A stretch of 64,000 nucleotides of DNA from a virus: positions 1-64,000 of the IMG/VR virus record IMGVR_UViG_3300045257_000207; one strand, given 5' to 3'. The notes beneath the pieces are model-generated. The model saw only the letters and a program-made list of their open reading frames with translations, made no database searches and was not told the DNA's origin. This document shows, piece by piece, positions 18,473-26,283 of the stretch. A program made the position numbers and the translations under genes. The stretch's first letter is position 1. The number at the start of each line of letters is the position of its first letter.

Positions 18473-19048
18473 ATGAATGGTTTGAAGATTACACTGTTAC
18501 TATGCTGCATCGCTTTATCGGTTTCGTTACACGCTAGAGAGTATAAGTTCGACTTGTTGGACAATCTTCCCCCGGATGCGATGGTCATTGTACCGCCTGA
18601 CCTCCAGACCGTCATAGTCGCTCCTGAAGCGACATCAGACCCAAATACTGTTCCCAATGCTATCCATCCTACACCGAAGACGGCAGCGTGCTTGGCGCAA
18701 GCCATGTACCACGAGGCCAGAGGCGAAGGCCGTGTCGGAATGGAAGCTGTGGCGTTCGTAATCTACAACCGAACCCAACAGCCCTATTGGCCGCATGACA
18801 TCTGCTCGGTAGTGTTCCAACGTCATCAATTCACGTTTACAAGCCGACACTATACCATTCGCCAACGCGATGCTTATGATAATGCTATCATCATAGCAAA
18901 CAACCTATTAAGTGGCGGCTTTGAACATCAAAATTCACCATGTAAAGATGCAACGTATTTCGATTCGCTTGCACACAAGAAGAAAAGAGGATACTCTAAT
19001 GGACGGCAATTCATAACAACGATTGGCCACCACCATTTCTTCAAATAG
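18473..19048 (+). CDS. Exported cell-wall hydrolase, SleB family
   Basis: 191 residues. A signal peptide (MNGLKITLLLCCIALSVSLHA) is followed by a linker to about residue 68 and a Hydrolase_2/SleB domain: LAQAMYHEARGEG (E81 is the likely catalytic acid), MEAVAFVIYNR and a Phe/His-rich end. SleB enzymes are lytic transglycosylases that cut peptidoglycan glycan strands. The signal peptide suggests Sec export to the periplasm, so it may act as an endolysin not needing a holin pore, or help virion release. A strong AGGAG ribosome site precedes the ATG. No holin or spanin is adjacent. Confidence 0.82.
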   Translation: MNGLKITLLLCCIALSVSLHAREYKFDLLDNLPPDAMVIVPPDLQTVIVAPEATSDPNTVPNAIHPTPKTAACLAQAMYHEARGEGRVGMEAVAFVIYNRTQQPYWPHDICSVVFQRHQFTFTSRHYTIRQRDAYDNAIIIANNLLSGGFEHQNSPCKDATYFDSLAHKKKRGYSNGRQFITTIGHHHFFK

Positions 19049-19061
19049 GAGTCAACTTCAA

Positions 19062-19349
19062 ATGAGCAGTTCCACCGACAGCTACACCTTGCCAAGCAGC
19101 CCAGCCGACCGCAAGAAGATCAAGGATGCGATACACGAGATTGCTGGCGCTCTGCAACAGATGGAAGACAAGCGATCCTTTATCAACGATATCAAGAAGT
19201 CGTTGAAGGAAGATTTCAAGCTTCCGCCATCCGTCACAGCCAAGATGGCGAAGACCCTTTACAAGAACAACTATCAGGAAGTTCTTGGTGAGTCGTCAAC
19301 ATTTGAGGTAGTGTACGAGAACATCATCGGTACCAGCACCGACGCGTAA
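19062..19349 (+). CDS. dsbA: DsbA-like dsDNA-binding late transcription factor
   Basis: 95 residues, starting at the ATG preceded by GGAG; a longer frame from 19023 lies inside the previous gene. The pattern ADRKKIKDAIHEIAGALQQM...FINDIKKSLKEDFKLPPSVTAKMAKTLY...FEVVYENI follows T4 DsbA (89 residues), a small helical dsDNA-binding protein that promotes late transcription. In T4, dsbA lies beside rnh and the late co-activator gene 33; here the polymerase follows. This fits the late boxes seen throughout the window. It is followed by its own terminator. Confidence 0.78.
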   Translation: MSSSTDSYTLPSSPADRKKIKDAIHEIAGALQQMEDKRSFINDIKKSLKEDFKLPPSVTAKMAKTLYKNNYQEVLGESSTFEVVYENIIGTSTDA

Positions 19350-19358
19350 TGGCATTAC

Positions 19359-19395
19359 AAAGGGGCATCGTCTTATCTGGACGATGCCCCTTTTT
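19359..19395 (+). terminator. Hairpin terminator between dsbA and DNA polymerase
   Basis: A 14-base stem (AAAGGGGCATCGTC) with its exact complement around a seven-base loop, ending in TTTTT. It lies immediately before the polymerase ribosome site, so polymerase transcription must read through it or start within the dsbA region. Confidence 0.88.
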
Positions 19396-19407
19396 ATAGG
19401 AGTTTCA

Positions 19408-22011
19408 ATGACATATATTTCATCAGCTTTGACATACGAACGTGACAAGGTCATCGTTTGGGAAAGAGAACCAAATGGTGGTAGAAGAATCCAGAAACGC
19501 TACGACGCTCCATATTATTTCTACGTTAAAGACGATGCTGGTACTGACAAAGACATCTACGGTAATTCGATCACTAAGATCGACTTTGATAATTACGACG
19601 ACTTTAACAACGCCGTAAAGCGCCGCAAGGAAGACGGTGAATTATTGTATGAATCCGACATCCAAGCGGATTACAAGATTCTCTCGGAAAAATATTTCGG
19701 CAAGATTCCCGGCAAACTCAACACCACTTTCTTCGACATCGAGGTCGATTACGACCCGGCCAGAGGCTTCTCCAGCCCCGAGAACCCATATGCGCCTATC
19801 AGTGCAGTCGCCATCTATCACCAGCATACCAACGAAATGTTGGTCTATGCAGTACCGCCAGATAAATCGTGGTTTCAGAAGACCATTCCCAACGAATTGA
19901 CAAGCCTCGCAAAGATCGTTCTGTGCAAGAACGAGAAGGAATTGCTCGGATACTTGTTGGACGAATTTGAAGATAGCGATATTCTTTCAGGGTGGAACTC
20001 GGAAGGATACGATATTCCTTACGTCTATGAAAGACTCAAGAAGGTCTTGGGGCAACATGCTGCCAATCGCCTTTCCTTCAAGGACGCTCGCGTTCCAAAA
20101 TACAAAGAAGTAAAGCAAAAGCACGGCAAGGTTCTCCAGAAGCTGGAAATCTTCGGGCGTGTGCATATAGATTACATGATCCTCACCCAGAAGTTTGAGC
20201 CGGGGGAACGCGATTCATCCGCATTGGAAAACGTTGCAGAGGAAGTGCTTCCGCATTTGAAGAAATTGACGTATGAGGGGTCACTGGCGCAACTCTACCA
20301 CAATGACTTCCTGTATTTCTTACGATACAACATTCGCGATTGTGAAATCCTGCAAGGCTTTGAAGAGAAGAAAGGCTTCATGGCACTCGCCGTGATTCTG
20401 TCGCATATGGATGCAGGACAGATCGAAGACGTTATCGGTACAATCAAATTGACCGAATTGTCCATGATCAACCACTGTCACCATGTCTTGAATCAGAGAG
20501 TACACGATACCAAGAAGGATTTCGATATAGTAGAAGGCAAGTACGGTGGCGCAATCGTGTTGAAACCACAAGCTGGTTTACACGAAAAGGTAGGCTCCAT
20601 CGACGCAAGGTCGCTGTACCCGTCCACCATGCGTACCATCAACATCAGCCCAGAAACCATCATCGGGCAGTTCTTGAATGATGACGCTGATTACACTTTC
20701 CTACGAAAGGGTGCGGCATATAAAGACTTGACTGTCAGGTTTGAAGACGGCAGTGTCGAGACGCGGTCGAACGCTGAATGGATCGAATTCTTCCGCGAAG
20801 TCGGATATGCGGTCAGTGGATTTGGCACCATCTTTGATCAGAATCGTCAGGGAATTCTCCCCGCACTACTTACTTCGTGGTTCAATCAACGTAAAGAATA
20901 CCAAAAGAAAGCAGCCGAAGCGGAAAGAGAGTATTTACGTCTGAAAGCTGCCGGTCTTGATTACAAAGAAGTACGAGACCAGTACCAGTATTTCGACAAG
21001 GTACAGAACATCTTCAAGCTGAAATTGAACAGTACATACGGTGCGTGCGGTAGCAGGTTCTTCAAATTCTATGATATTCGTCTGGCAGAATCCACGACCA
21101 AGACAGGTCGCGAAATCCTGTACCACATGGCGAGAATGATAGGATTGCTGACAGAAGGCACATATCAATATCCAAACGATGCCGTCATCTATGGCGATAC
21201 CGACTCCAACTATTTCAAGACTTACGGTACTGATATCGAAGACGCGTTTAATATCGCCATTTATATCACCAGAAAGATTAACGAATCCTTTGCACAGTTC
21301 TGTGCAGACTCGTTCTTCACTTCCGAAGCAAACTCGAAACTGATTGAAGTATCTCAGGAAGTAGTTGCAGATAGGGCGATCTTTACTGCCGGTAAAAAGG
21401 GTTACATGATGCGCGTCTTGAAAAAGGACGGCAACAATGTTGACAAAATTAAGGTAACCGGACTACCGATCAAGAAAACTAGCACTCCAAAACCTATCCG
21501 TGTTAAACTGACTGCATACATGGAAGGATTTCTTAAAGGAACCGAGTGGAGCGATGTCGGCTTGAAGATGCTCGAATTGAAGGAAGCTATCATAGAATCG
21601 CGTGACGTTTCCCTGATCGGGCTTCCGGGTAACGTGAATAACGTGGAAGATTACGTCTCACGTTTCAACGCCAAGGAACCGGGGTTGTGTCTGCCGTTTA
21701 GAGTCAAGGCTTCTATGTTTTGGAACAAGTGTCTTGAGCAATATGGTGATACTGAGTCCTATCAGATAGTTTCCGGGATGAAGATTCGCGTGTTGTACCT
21801 CAAAAAGGAAATCGATGGGTATGATGCAATCGCGATACCGGTCGATTTGGCTATAGTTCCGCCTTGGTTCAAGGAGCATTTCTTGACTAATCTTGACATG
21901 CAAAAACAAGTTCTGCGTTTGGTTGATATGCCGATGAAATCATTGTTACTAGCCATCGACCAGAGTATACCTTCCAGAAAATCACTATTAACCGATGAGT
22001 TATTTTCCTAA
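19408..22011 (+). CDS. 43: Replicative DNA polymerase, family B (gp43-like)
   Basis: 867 residues from the ATG after ATAGGAG; the upstream frame to 19384 runs through the terminator. It has a complete proofreading exonuclease, with FDIEVDYD near residue 108, GWNSEGYDIPY near 193 and YNIRDCE near 306. It has a complete polymerase site, with DARSLYPS near 398, KLNSTYGA near 540 and YGDTDS near 594. It is slightly shorter than T4 gp43 (898). It copies the phage genome with the clamp encoded directly behind it (one-base overlap TAATG). All catalytic aspartates are present; no intein or split is seen. Confidence 0.96.
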   Translation: MTYISSALTYERDKVIVWEREPNGGRRIQKRYDAPYYFYVKDDAGTDKDIYGNSITKIDFDNYDDFNNAVKRRKEDGELLYESDIQADYKILSEKYFGKIPGKLNTTFFDIEVDYDPARGFSSPENPYAPISAVAIYHQHTNEMLVYAVPPDKSWFQKTIPNELTSLAKIVLCKNEKELLGYLLDEFEDSDILSGWNSEGYDIPYVYERLKKVLGQHAANRLSFKDARVPKYKEVKQKHGKVLQKLEIFGRVHIDYMILTQKFEPGERDSSALENVAEEVLPHLKKLTYEGSLAQLYHNDFLYFLRYNIRDCEILQGFEEKKGFMALAVILSHMDAGQIEDVIGTIKLTELSMINHCHHVLNQRVHDTKKDFDIVEGKYGGAIVLKPQAGLHEKVGSIDARSLYPSTMRTINISPETIIGQFLNDDADYTFLRKGAAYKDLTVRFEDGSVETRSNAEWIEFFREVGYAVSGFGTIFDQNRQGILPALLTSWFNQRKEYQKKAAEAEREYLRLKAAGLDYKEVRDQYQYFDKVQNIFKLKLNSTYGACGSRFFKFYDIRLAESTTKTGREILYHMARMIGLLTEGTYQYPNDAVIYGDTDSNYFKTYGTDIEDAFNIAIYITRKINESFAQFCADSFFTSEANSKLIEVSQEVVADRAIFTAGKKGYMMRVLKKDGNNVDKIKVTGLPIKKTSTPKPIRVKLTAYMEGFLKGTEWSDVGLKMLELKEAIIESRDVSLIGLPGNVNNVEDYVSRFNAKEPGLCLPFRVKASMFWNKCLEQYGDTESYQIVSGMKIRVLYLKKEIDGYDAIAIPVDLAIVPPWFKEHFLTNLDMQKQVLRLVDMPMKSLLLAIDQSIPSRKSLLTDELFS

Positions 22012-22727
22012 TGGCATCACTACAATTAAGCAAAAACACGGTACAGATCATCAAACAAGCTTTGTTGGTTGCGACCGTCACAAAGACTGAAGAAATCCTT
22101 TTGGATGATTTCGGTATCAGCGGACGATCCAAGACCACCGGAATCTTGATCATTCAAGGTCGCGATGAGGTCTTCGAATTTACTGCATTGGGTATCGGTC
22201 GAGTGTCAGAGTTGAAGTCTCGACTGAACTTGATCATTGATGATCCGTCGCTGGTAGTGGAATTCGTTGAACCAGTCATGGAACCCGGTTCCGGTAACGT
22301 TTTCAAGCTTATTTTCAAGACAACGAAGACCAAGATCGAATATCGTTGCATGAAACCAGAACGCATCAAGACCAAGAAAAATCTAGAAGACAAGCTGATT
22401 TTTCATTTCAAGCTGGATGAAGAGTCTGTCAAATTCATGACTACCGGTTGCAATGCCATGGGCAGCAACACGGTGACCTTCAGGTTGGATGAGAATGACC
22501 ATTTATACCTTCAGATCAAAGACGATGAAGGTGATGTATTGGAACATCTTGTGTCCAAAGACGTGAAACGATATCCAGAACAGGAAGGCGTACCGTACAC
22601 TGCAAACTATAACGTTCCGAAGCTGACGCCATTGCTCAAATCGGGCGACGTGACGGTACGAGTGACCCGCCGTGGAGCGTTCAACCTGATTTCTGACGGG
22701 CTAAATATCTATCTACTCCCCGAATAA
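22011..22727 (+). CDS. 45: Sliding clamp, gp45-like
   Basis: 238 residues (T4 gp45 has 228). The start SLQLSKNTVQIIKQAL matches the KLSKDTTALLKN start of gp45. Two similar halves rich in beta strands follow, ending in a short hydrophobic strand, as in the trimeric clamp fold. The clamp tethers the polymerase to DNA and in T4 also activates late promoters, linking replication to late transcription. It is translationally coupled to the polymerase. No clamp loader gene is in the window. Confidence 0.8.
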   Translation: MASLQLSKNTVQIIKQALLVATVTKTEEILLDDFGISGRSKTTGILIIQGRDEVFEFTALGIGRVSELKSRLNLIIDDPSLVVEFVEPVMEPGSGNVFKLIFKTTKTKIEYRCMKPERIKTKKNLEDKLIFHFKLDEESVKFMTTGCNAMGSNTVTFRLDENDHLYLQIKDDEGDVLEHLVSKDVKRYPEQEGVPYTANYNVPKLTPLLKSGDVTVRVTRRGAFNLISDGLNIYLLPE

Positions 22728-22737
22728 GGAATCGTCA

Positions 22738-23109
22738 ATGTTTGTCACTAAGAAGCAAATGGAAGCAGAAATCAAGAGGCAAATGGACGCCCTTAAAGAC
22801 GCATGTCTGGCGGACATGGAAGCTCATAAACAAGCAATCACGGCCTCTATCGATCAAGCCATTACCCTGCGAACCGCAGCAGAAAAACAGAAGCGTTATG
22901 AATCCGAGGAACCATACGTGGAAATCGTTTGCGAACGGTTATCTACGGATGGGAGCGTTGAGTTGAATCTCGACTGGAACGATGCGTTCATTCGCCTTCT
23001 CAAGACGAAAGGCTACAAGGCTCCCACTGAGGACAAGCTGATTGAACTGTGGATGGCGTCGCTCAGTCAAAACACTGCTGACAACATAGGCAAAGAATCC
23101 TTCCAATGA
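22738..23109 (+). CDS. Unassigned small protein in replication operon
   Basis: 123 residues. Residues 1-55 are a predicted helical coil rich in Lys, Glu, Gln and Ala; the rest is an alpha/beta piece with WNDAFIRLLKTKGY. A GGAATCG ribosome-like site lies in the ten-base gap after the clamp, and the end overlaps the nuclease start by four bases (ATGA). I do not recognise the family. Its place between clamp and 5' nuclease suggests a replication accessory role. Confidence 0.7.
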   Translation: MFVTKKQMEAEIKRQMDALKDACLADMEAHKQAITASIDQAITLRTAAEKQKRYESEEPYVEIVCERLSTDGSVELNLDWNDAFIRLLKTKGYKAPTEDKLIELWMASLSQNTADNIGKESFQ

Positions 23110-24074
23110 AGACCAACGTCATCCTTGACATTAGCAACATCCTGTATAGCAATTTTTACATGGCTACCAAGGACAAGCTGGATATCATTCTGGCGAAAGC
23201 CCATGTTGCGGCGTTCGATAGTATCAACAAATATTTCCGCGAGTACCATTGCGACGAAACCATTGTCGCATTCGACGGCAAATTCAACTGGCGTAAGCGA
23301 TACACCAGAGAAGACCCGAATCGAGTTACCCACAAGAAATACAAGGGGCAACGTCGCCAGAATCTGACCGCCGCAGAAACGGCAAAATTGGAACAGTTCG
23401 ATGAGCATGTCGTGGAGTTTCGTGAAATCCTGAAGAATTACACGGGATTGTTGGTCTTACATCACGAAAATCTTGAAGCCGATGACTTGATCGCCGGTTA
23501 CATTCAGTCACACCCAAACGAAAAGCATCTGATCGTATCCCAAGACAGGGATTATTTACAACTGCTCGGGCAAAAGCATGTCATGATGCTCGACCCCAGA
23601 ACAAAGGCCCAATTGACCCTCAAGGAATACTATGAAGACCATGAATACTTCATGTTCCAGAAATGTATCCGAGGCGATCAGGGTGATAACGTGATGTCCT
23701 GTTTCCCTCGCATCAGAAGTACAAAGATTGAAGCGGCATACACTGATGCCTTCGCATATCAAGCATTGATGGCTAACGAGTTCGAGGTAGAATTTCTAGA
23801 TGACAACGGAATCCTACAAAAAAAACGATATAAAACCAAGGAAGTCTATTGGGAAAATCGACTTTTGATGGATTTATCCAGACAACCGAAAGTGATCCGT
23901 GCGATGATGACGGATGCCATCGAAAGGTGCAAGGCCAATCGTGGCACGTATGACATGTTCAAGTTCTTGAAATTCTGCGGTCGCAACGACCTTCAGATCA
24001 TCGTCCAGAACATTTCCAAGTATTCAAAACTGCTTCAGGGGCCGATCAACCAAGAGGCTGCTCAGGAGGCTTAG
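23106..24074 (+). CDS. rnh: 5'-3' exonuclease / flap nuclease, T4 RNase H-like
   Basis: 322 residues (T4 RNase H has 305). The metal-binding acids of the PIN/FEN fold are in order: ILDISN (D8), VAFDG, LEADDLIAGY, VSQDRDYLQL and RGDQGDNV, followed by the helix-hairpin-helix region around IRSTKIEAAY. The enzyme removes RNA primers and 5' flaps during lagging-strand synthesis. It is coupled to the preceding gene and follows the polymerase and clamp directly. Its last 29 bases overlap the reverse-strand membrane protein. Confidence 0.9.
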   Translation: MKTNVILDISNILYSNFYMATKDKLDIILAKAHVAAFDSINKYFREYHCDETIVAFDGKFNWRKRYTREDPNRVTHKKYKGQRRQNLTAAETAKLEQFDEHVVEFREILKNYTGLLVLHHENLEADDLIAGYIQSHPNEKHLIVSQDRDYLQLLGQKHVMMLDPRTKAQLTLKEYYEDHEYFMFQKCIRGDQGDNVMSCFPRIRSTKIEAAYTDAFAYQALMANEFEVEFLDDNGILQKKRYKTKEVYWENRLLMDLSRQPKVIRAMMTDAIERCKANRGTYDMFKFLKFCGRNDLQIIVQNISKYSKLLQGPINQEAAQEA

Positions 24075-24453
24075 TACCATCATCCGGTGGCTTTGCCGCA
24101 CTCGAAGGACTAAAGTCTTCCCAGCGGCGTCCTGTGGCCGTGTACAGTCCAAAGATGCCGGTGGACAACCCGATAATGGTTGTAACAAAGGCCGACTGTG
24201 CAGTCGTTGGGCCACCCACAACACCAGATGCCGTGCAAGCTAAAAGTCGCATTTGATCGAAAGAGATATGATTCGCAAGAGCGGTCGTGATGATGGCCGG
24301 GTCGCATTTTTCTTGTACATATGTAGGGATACTTTTGAACCATATATACAGTTGGAAGACAAGCCATCCGTAACAAAATAGCATCATGCGTGGCACAATG
24401 CGCCACGAGTCAATTAACTCTGACGCTATTAACAAATTGTCTCGGATTCGCAT
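24046..24453 (-). CDS. Small membrane protein (holin-like topology, function unknown)
   Basis: 135 residues with two hydrophobic segments, about residues 22-40 (MMLFCYGWLVFQLYIWF) and 86-106 (AFVTTIIGLSTGIFGLYTATG), separated by a polar loop with two cysteines, and a Pro/Lys/Asp-rich tail. The start has AGGAAA before the ATG and a late-type box 30 bases upstream. The topology would suit a class II holin, and an exported wall hydrolase is encoded 5 kb away, but no family match is claimed. It runs against the replication genes and overlaps the nuclease end by 29 bases. Confidence 0.7.
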   Translation of the reverse strand: MRIRDNLLIASELIDSWRIVPRMMLFCYGWLVFQLYIWFKSIPTYVQEKCDPAIITTALANHISFDQMRLLACTASGVVGGPTTAQSAFVTTIIGLSTGIFGLYTATGRRWEDFSPSSAAKPPDDGTKPPEQPLG

Positions 24454-24482
24454 GATTTTCCTAAAAGTTCAGTTTCCCTACA

Positions 24483-24490
24483 TATTTATT
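24483..24490 (-). promoter_or_regulatory. Late promoter box AATAAATA (membrane protein)
   Basis: Reverse-strand variant of the late box, 29 bases upstream of the start at 24453. Confidence 0.5.
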
Positions 24491-24517
24491 TGACCTTACA
24501 TCGTTTCGGAGAATTTT

Positions 24518-25219
24518 GTGGCCAAGCTAGGTCGTCCTAGAATCAGTTTTGAATACGACGAGGCCTGCGAATACGTCCAAGGGGAGATGTTAAAGTCGAA
24601 GGGTGAATATGACAAATGGTGGCTCTACAACAAGCCAGCACGCATTCCTAAGAACCCTGATCGAGCCTATAAGGTCGAGTGGATAGGATGGGGAGACTTT
24701 CTTGGTGTGTATAACGATTTCCCGAACGTTCGCACTAAACGACGAGACTTCAAGGAAGCCAGAGCATGGGTACATTCCCACCACATCAATAACGTGGAAG
24801 AATGGAGAGTTTTCTGCAAACGTGCTGATTTCCCGGCAGATATACCGAAACGGCCCGACGTGTATTACCGGGATTCATTGGAATGGTTGACTTGGAAAGA
24901 TTGGCTAGGTTATAAAGTAATAGATAAAATAGCCAAGATCGGAGAAACGGATCACATCATTTTGATTACGAAACACAGTAATCGCCCCAACAATGTTTAT
25001 GACATAGGGATGACGAATCTCGGAAAAGATAACATCCTCTCACACCAACAGAAGACAGGATTCAAAATCGTGGCAGCGTTCTACCACGATAAGGAAAGTA
25101 ATTGGGTAGAACCCATCGCCAAATACATGCAGCAATATGATGAAACATCGTTCATCGTACCAAATATTGCTGACATTCTCAGCTACTTGTCGCTCCATTA
25201 TCTACCGGTTCGATGGTAG
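24518..25219 (+). CDS. Phage-integrase-repeat protein with possible GIY-YIG-like C-terminus
   Basis: 233 residues, GTG start after CGGAG. Two copies of a tryptophan-rich motif occur: ARIPKNPDRAYK...WIGWGDFLG (residues about 42-66) and DIPKRPDVYYR...WLTWKDWLG (about 107-133). This is the pattern of the phage-integrase repeat unit, seen next to integrases and nucleases. The C-terminal part has VYDIGMTNLGKDNILSHQ, which resembles the core of GIY-YIG/T5orf172 domains, but the match is weak. No integrase catalytic domain is present. It overlaps the Nudix gene on the other strand by 41 bases. Confidence 0.6.
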   Translation: MAKLGRPRISFEYDEACEYVQGEMLKSKGEYDKWWLYNKPARIPKNPDRAYKVEWIGWGDFLGVYNDFPNVRTKRRDFKEARAWVHSHHINNVEEWRVFCKRADFPADIPKRPDVYYRDSLEWLTWKDWLGYKVIDKIAKIGETDHIILITKHSNRPNNVYDIGMTNLGKDNILSHQQKTGFKIVAAFYHDKESNWVEPIAKYMQQYDETSFIVPNIADILSYLSLHYLPVRW

Positions 25220-25649
25220 ATGGTCGGAAGAGTTCTTCTAACTGGATGAACGTGTGAGCGGCTCTGATGATATGTCCCTGTAGTTCCCTACCATGTGCGG
25301 AAAATTCGTCCACAGTCATCCATGTGGTCTCTCCAGTCTCGAAATGCGGTTCTTTGAACTCACATTCTCTACTGACTCGACCGATATAAACCGTCATGCG
25401 ACCGAGGAACACTCCCAACTTTTTCACGCCACTAACGCTGGACGCAATGAGTCCAAGTTCTTCCGATGCCTCGCGTAGGGCCGCAACAGCGGCGGTTTCC
25501 CCGTCGTCTATTTTACCCTTAGCGATTTGGAATTGATCCCCACCGTATAACGAGTTAGACGGCTTCATTAGATAAAATTCGTAATCATCACCACTTTCGG
25601 TGAGCCGATAGGGGATAAATCCGGCACGGTAAACTACATCCTTGGACAT
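25179..25649 (-). CDS. Nudix hydrolase
   Basis: 156 residues, starting at the ATG preceded by AGGAG; the longer frame to 25682 lacks a ribosome site. The Nudix box is complete at residues 45-67: GKIDDGE, then seven residues, REASEELGL, with the glutamates that bind magnesium. Nudix enzymes split nucleoside diphosphates linked to another group, for example NADH, ADP-ribose, mutagenic dNTPs or nucleotide sugars. The substrate cannot be read from sequence. It could serve nucleotide-pool cleaning or, given the many sugar enzymes here, nucleotide-sugar turnover. Confidence 0.88.
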   Translation of the reverse strand: MSKDVVYRAGFIPYRLTESGDDYEFYLMKPSNSLYGGDQFQIAKGKIDDGETAAVAALREASEELGLIASSVSGVKKLGVFLGRMTVYIGRVSRECEFKEPHFETGETTWMTVDEFSAHGRELQGHIIRAAHTFIQLEELFRPSTIEPVDNGATSS

Positions 25650-25692
25650 ACATTTCTCCTGATTTTGTATCGTGACACACACTTTTTTCGAA

Positions 25693-25700
25693 TCTAAATA
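25693..25700 (+). promoter_or_regulatory. Possible late promoter box (TCTAAATA)
   Basis: Seven-base match TAAATAC context, 43 bases before the ATG at 25744, in the gap between divergent genes. Confidence 0.45.
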
Positions 25701-25743
25701 CTTCTAAGCACAAAACCAATTACATGATCTTAAGGAGATTCAC

Positions 25744-26211
25744 ATGGCCGCACCAAAGTTTCAACACGTAAGATGGATCGATTTGACCGGAAATGGCATT
25801 GCAAAAGAAATTCTGGTCTTCCACGAAGATCAGTCAAACGGGGATATTTACTTTATTCCAGTGGAGCATTTGGATGCAATCGACAAGCGCCGCATCGTTA
25901 TGATGCTTCGTAGTCGTGATGCCAGCACATATCCTCTTTGGGAAGTTATGTCTAACACCACGTTGGGCAACGGGCAGAACGCACTCCTGCTCTATCATCA
26001 GCTTGTCAAGGTTCGTACACGCAACGGTCAAATCTTGCCTCCGGGTAAGGGTCGCGGTATTTCCAACGCTCCAGTGAGGTCTCTCACTGAGGAATTGGGT
26101 GGTAATTCTCCTGCCGCATCGGTAGGGCCAGTTACCGCCCCAGCCCCAACCGCTGCACCGGAAGATGCACCGGTAAAGCGTGGAGCCGGTCGTCCACCGA
26201 AACAGCAGTAA
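25744..26211 (+). CDS. Unassigned protein with AT-hook-like tail
   Basis: 155 residues with an AAGGAG ribosome site. Residues 1-105 form an alpha/beta part I do not recognise. A Pro/Ala-rich linker then leads to KRGAGRPPKQQ, an AT-hook-like GRP flanked by basic residues. AT-hooks bind the minor groove of AT-rich DNA, so DNA binding is plausible but unproven. It stands alone between its own promoter-like box and a strong terminator, a layout suited to high expression. Confidence 0.7.
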   Translation: MAAPKFQHVRWIDLTGNGIAKEILVFHEDQSNGDIYFIPVEHLDAIDKRRIVMMLRSRDASTYPLWEVMSNTTLGNGQNALLLYHQLVKVRTRNGQILPPGKGRGISNAPVRSLTEELGGNSPAASVGPVTAPAPTAAPEDAPVKRGAGRPPKQQ

Positions 26212-26236
26212 TACAGGATAGCATAAGTTAGAACAA

Positions 26237-26271
26237 AACGGGAATGTTCTCTGAGCATTCCCGTTCTTTTT
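26237..26271 (+). terminator. Hairpin terminator
   Basis: Ten-base stem AACGGGAATG / CATTCCCGTT around a nine-base loop, then CTTTTT. It lies directly upstream of the glycosyltransferase gene. Confidence 0.88.
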
Positions 26272-26283
26272 AGAGGAAAATAA

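Noticed and set aside
24518-25219. Integrase, which would suggest a temperate phage
   Set aside because: Only the associated repeat motif is present; the tyrosine-recombinase R-H-R-Y residues are missing.
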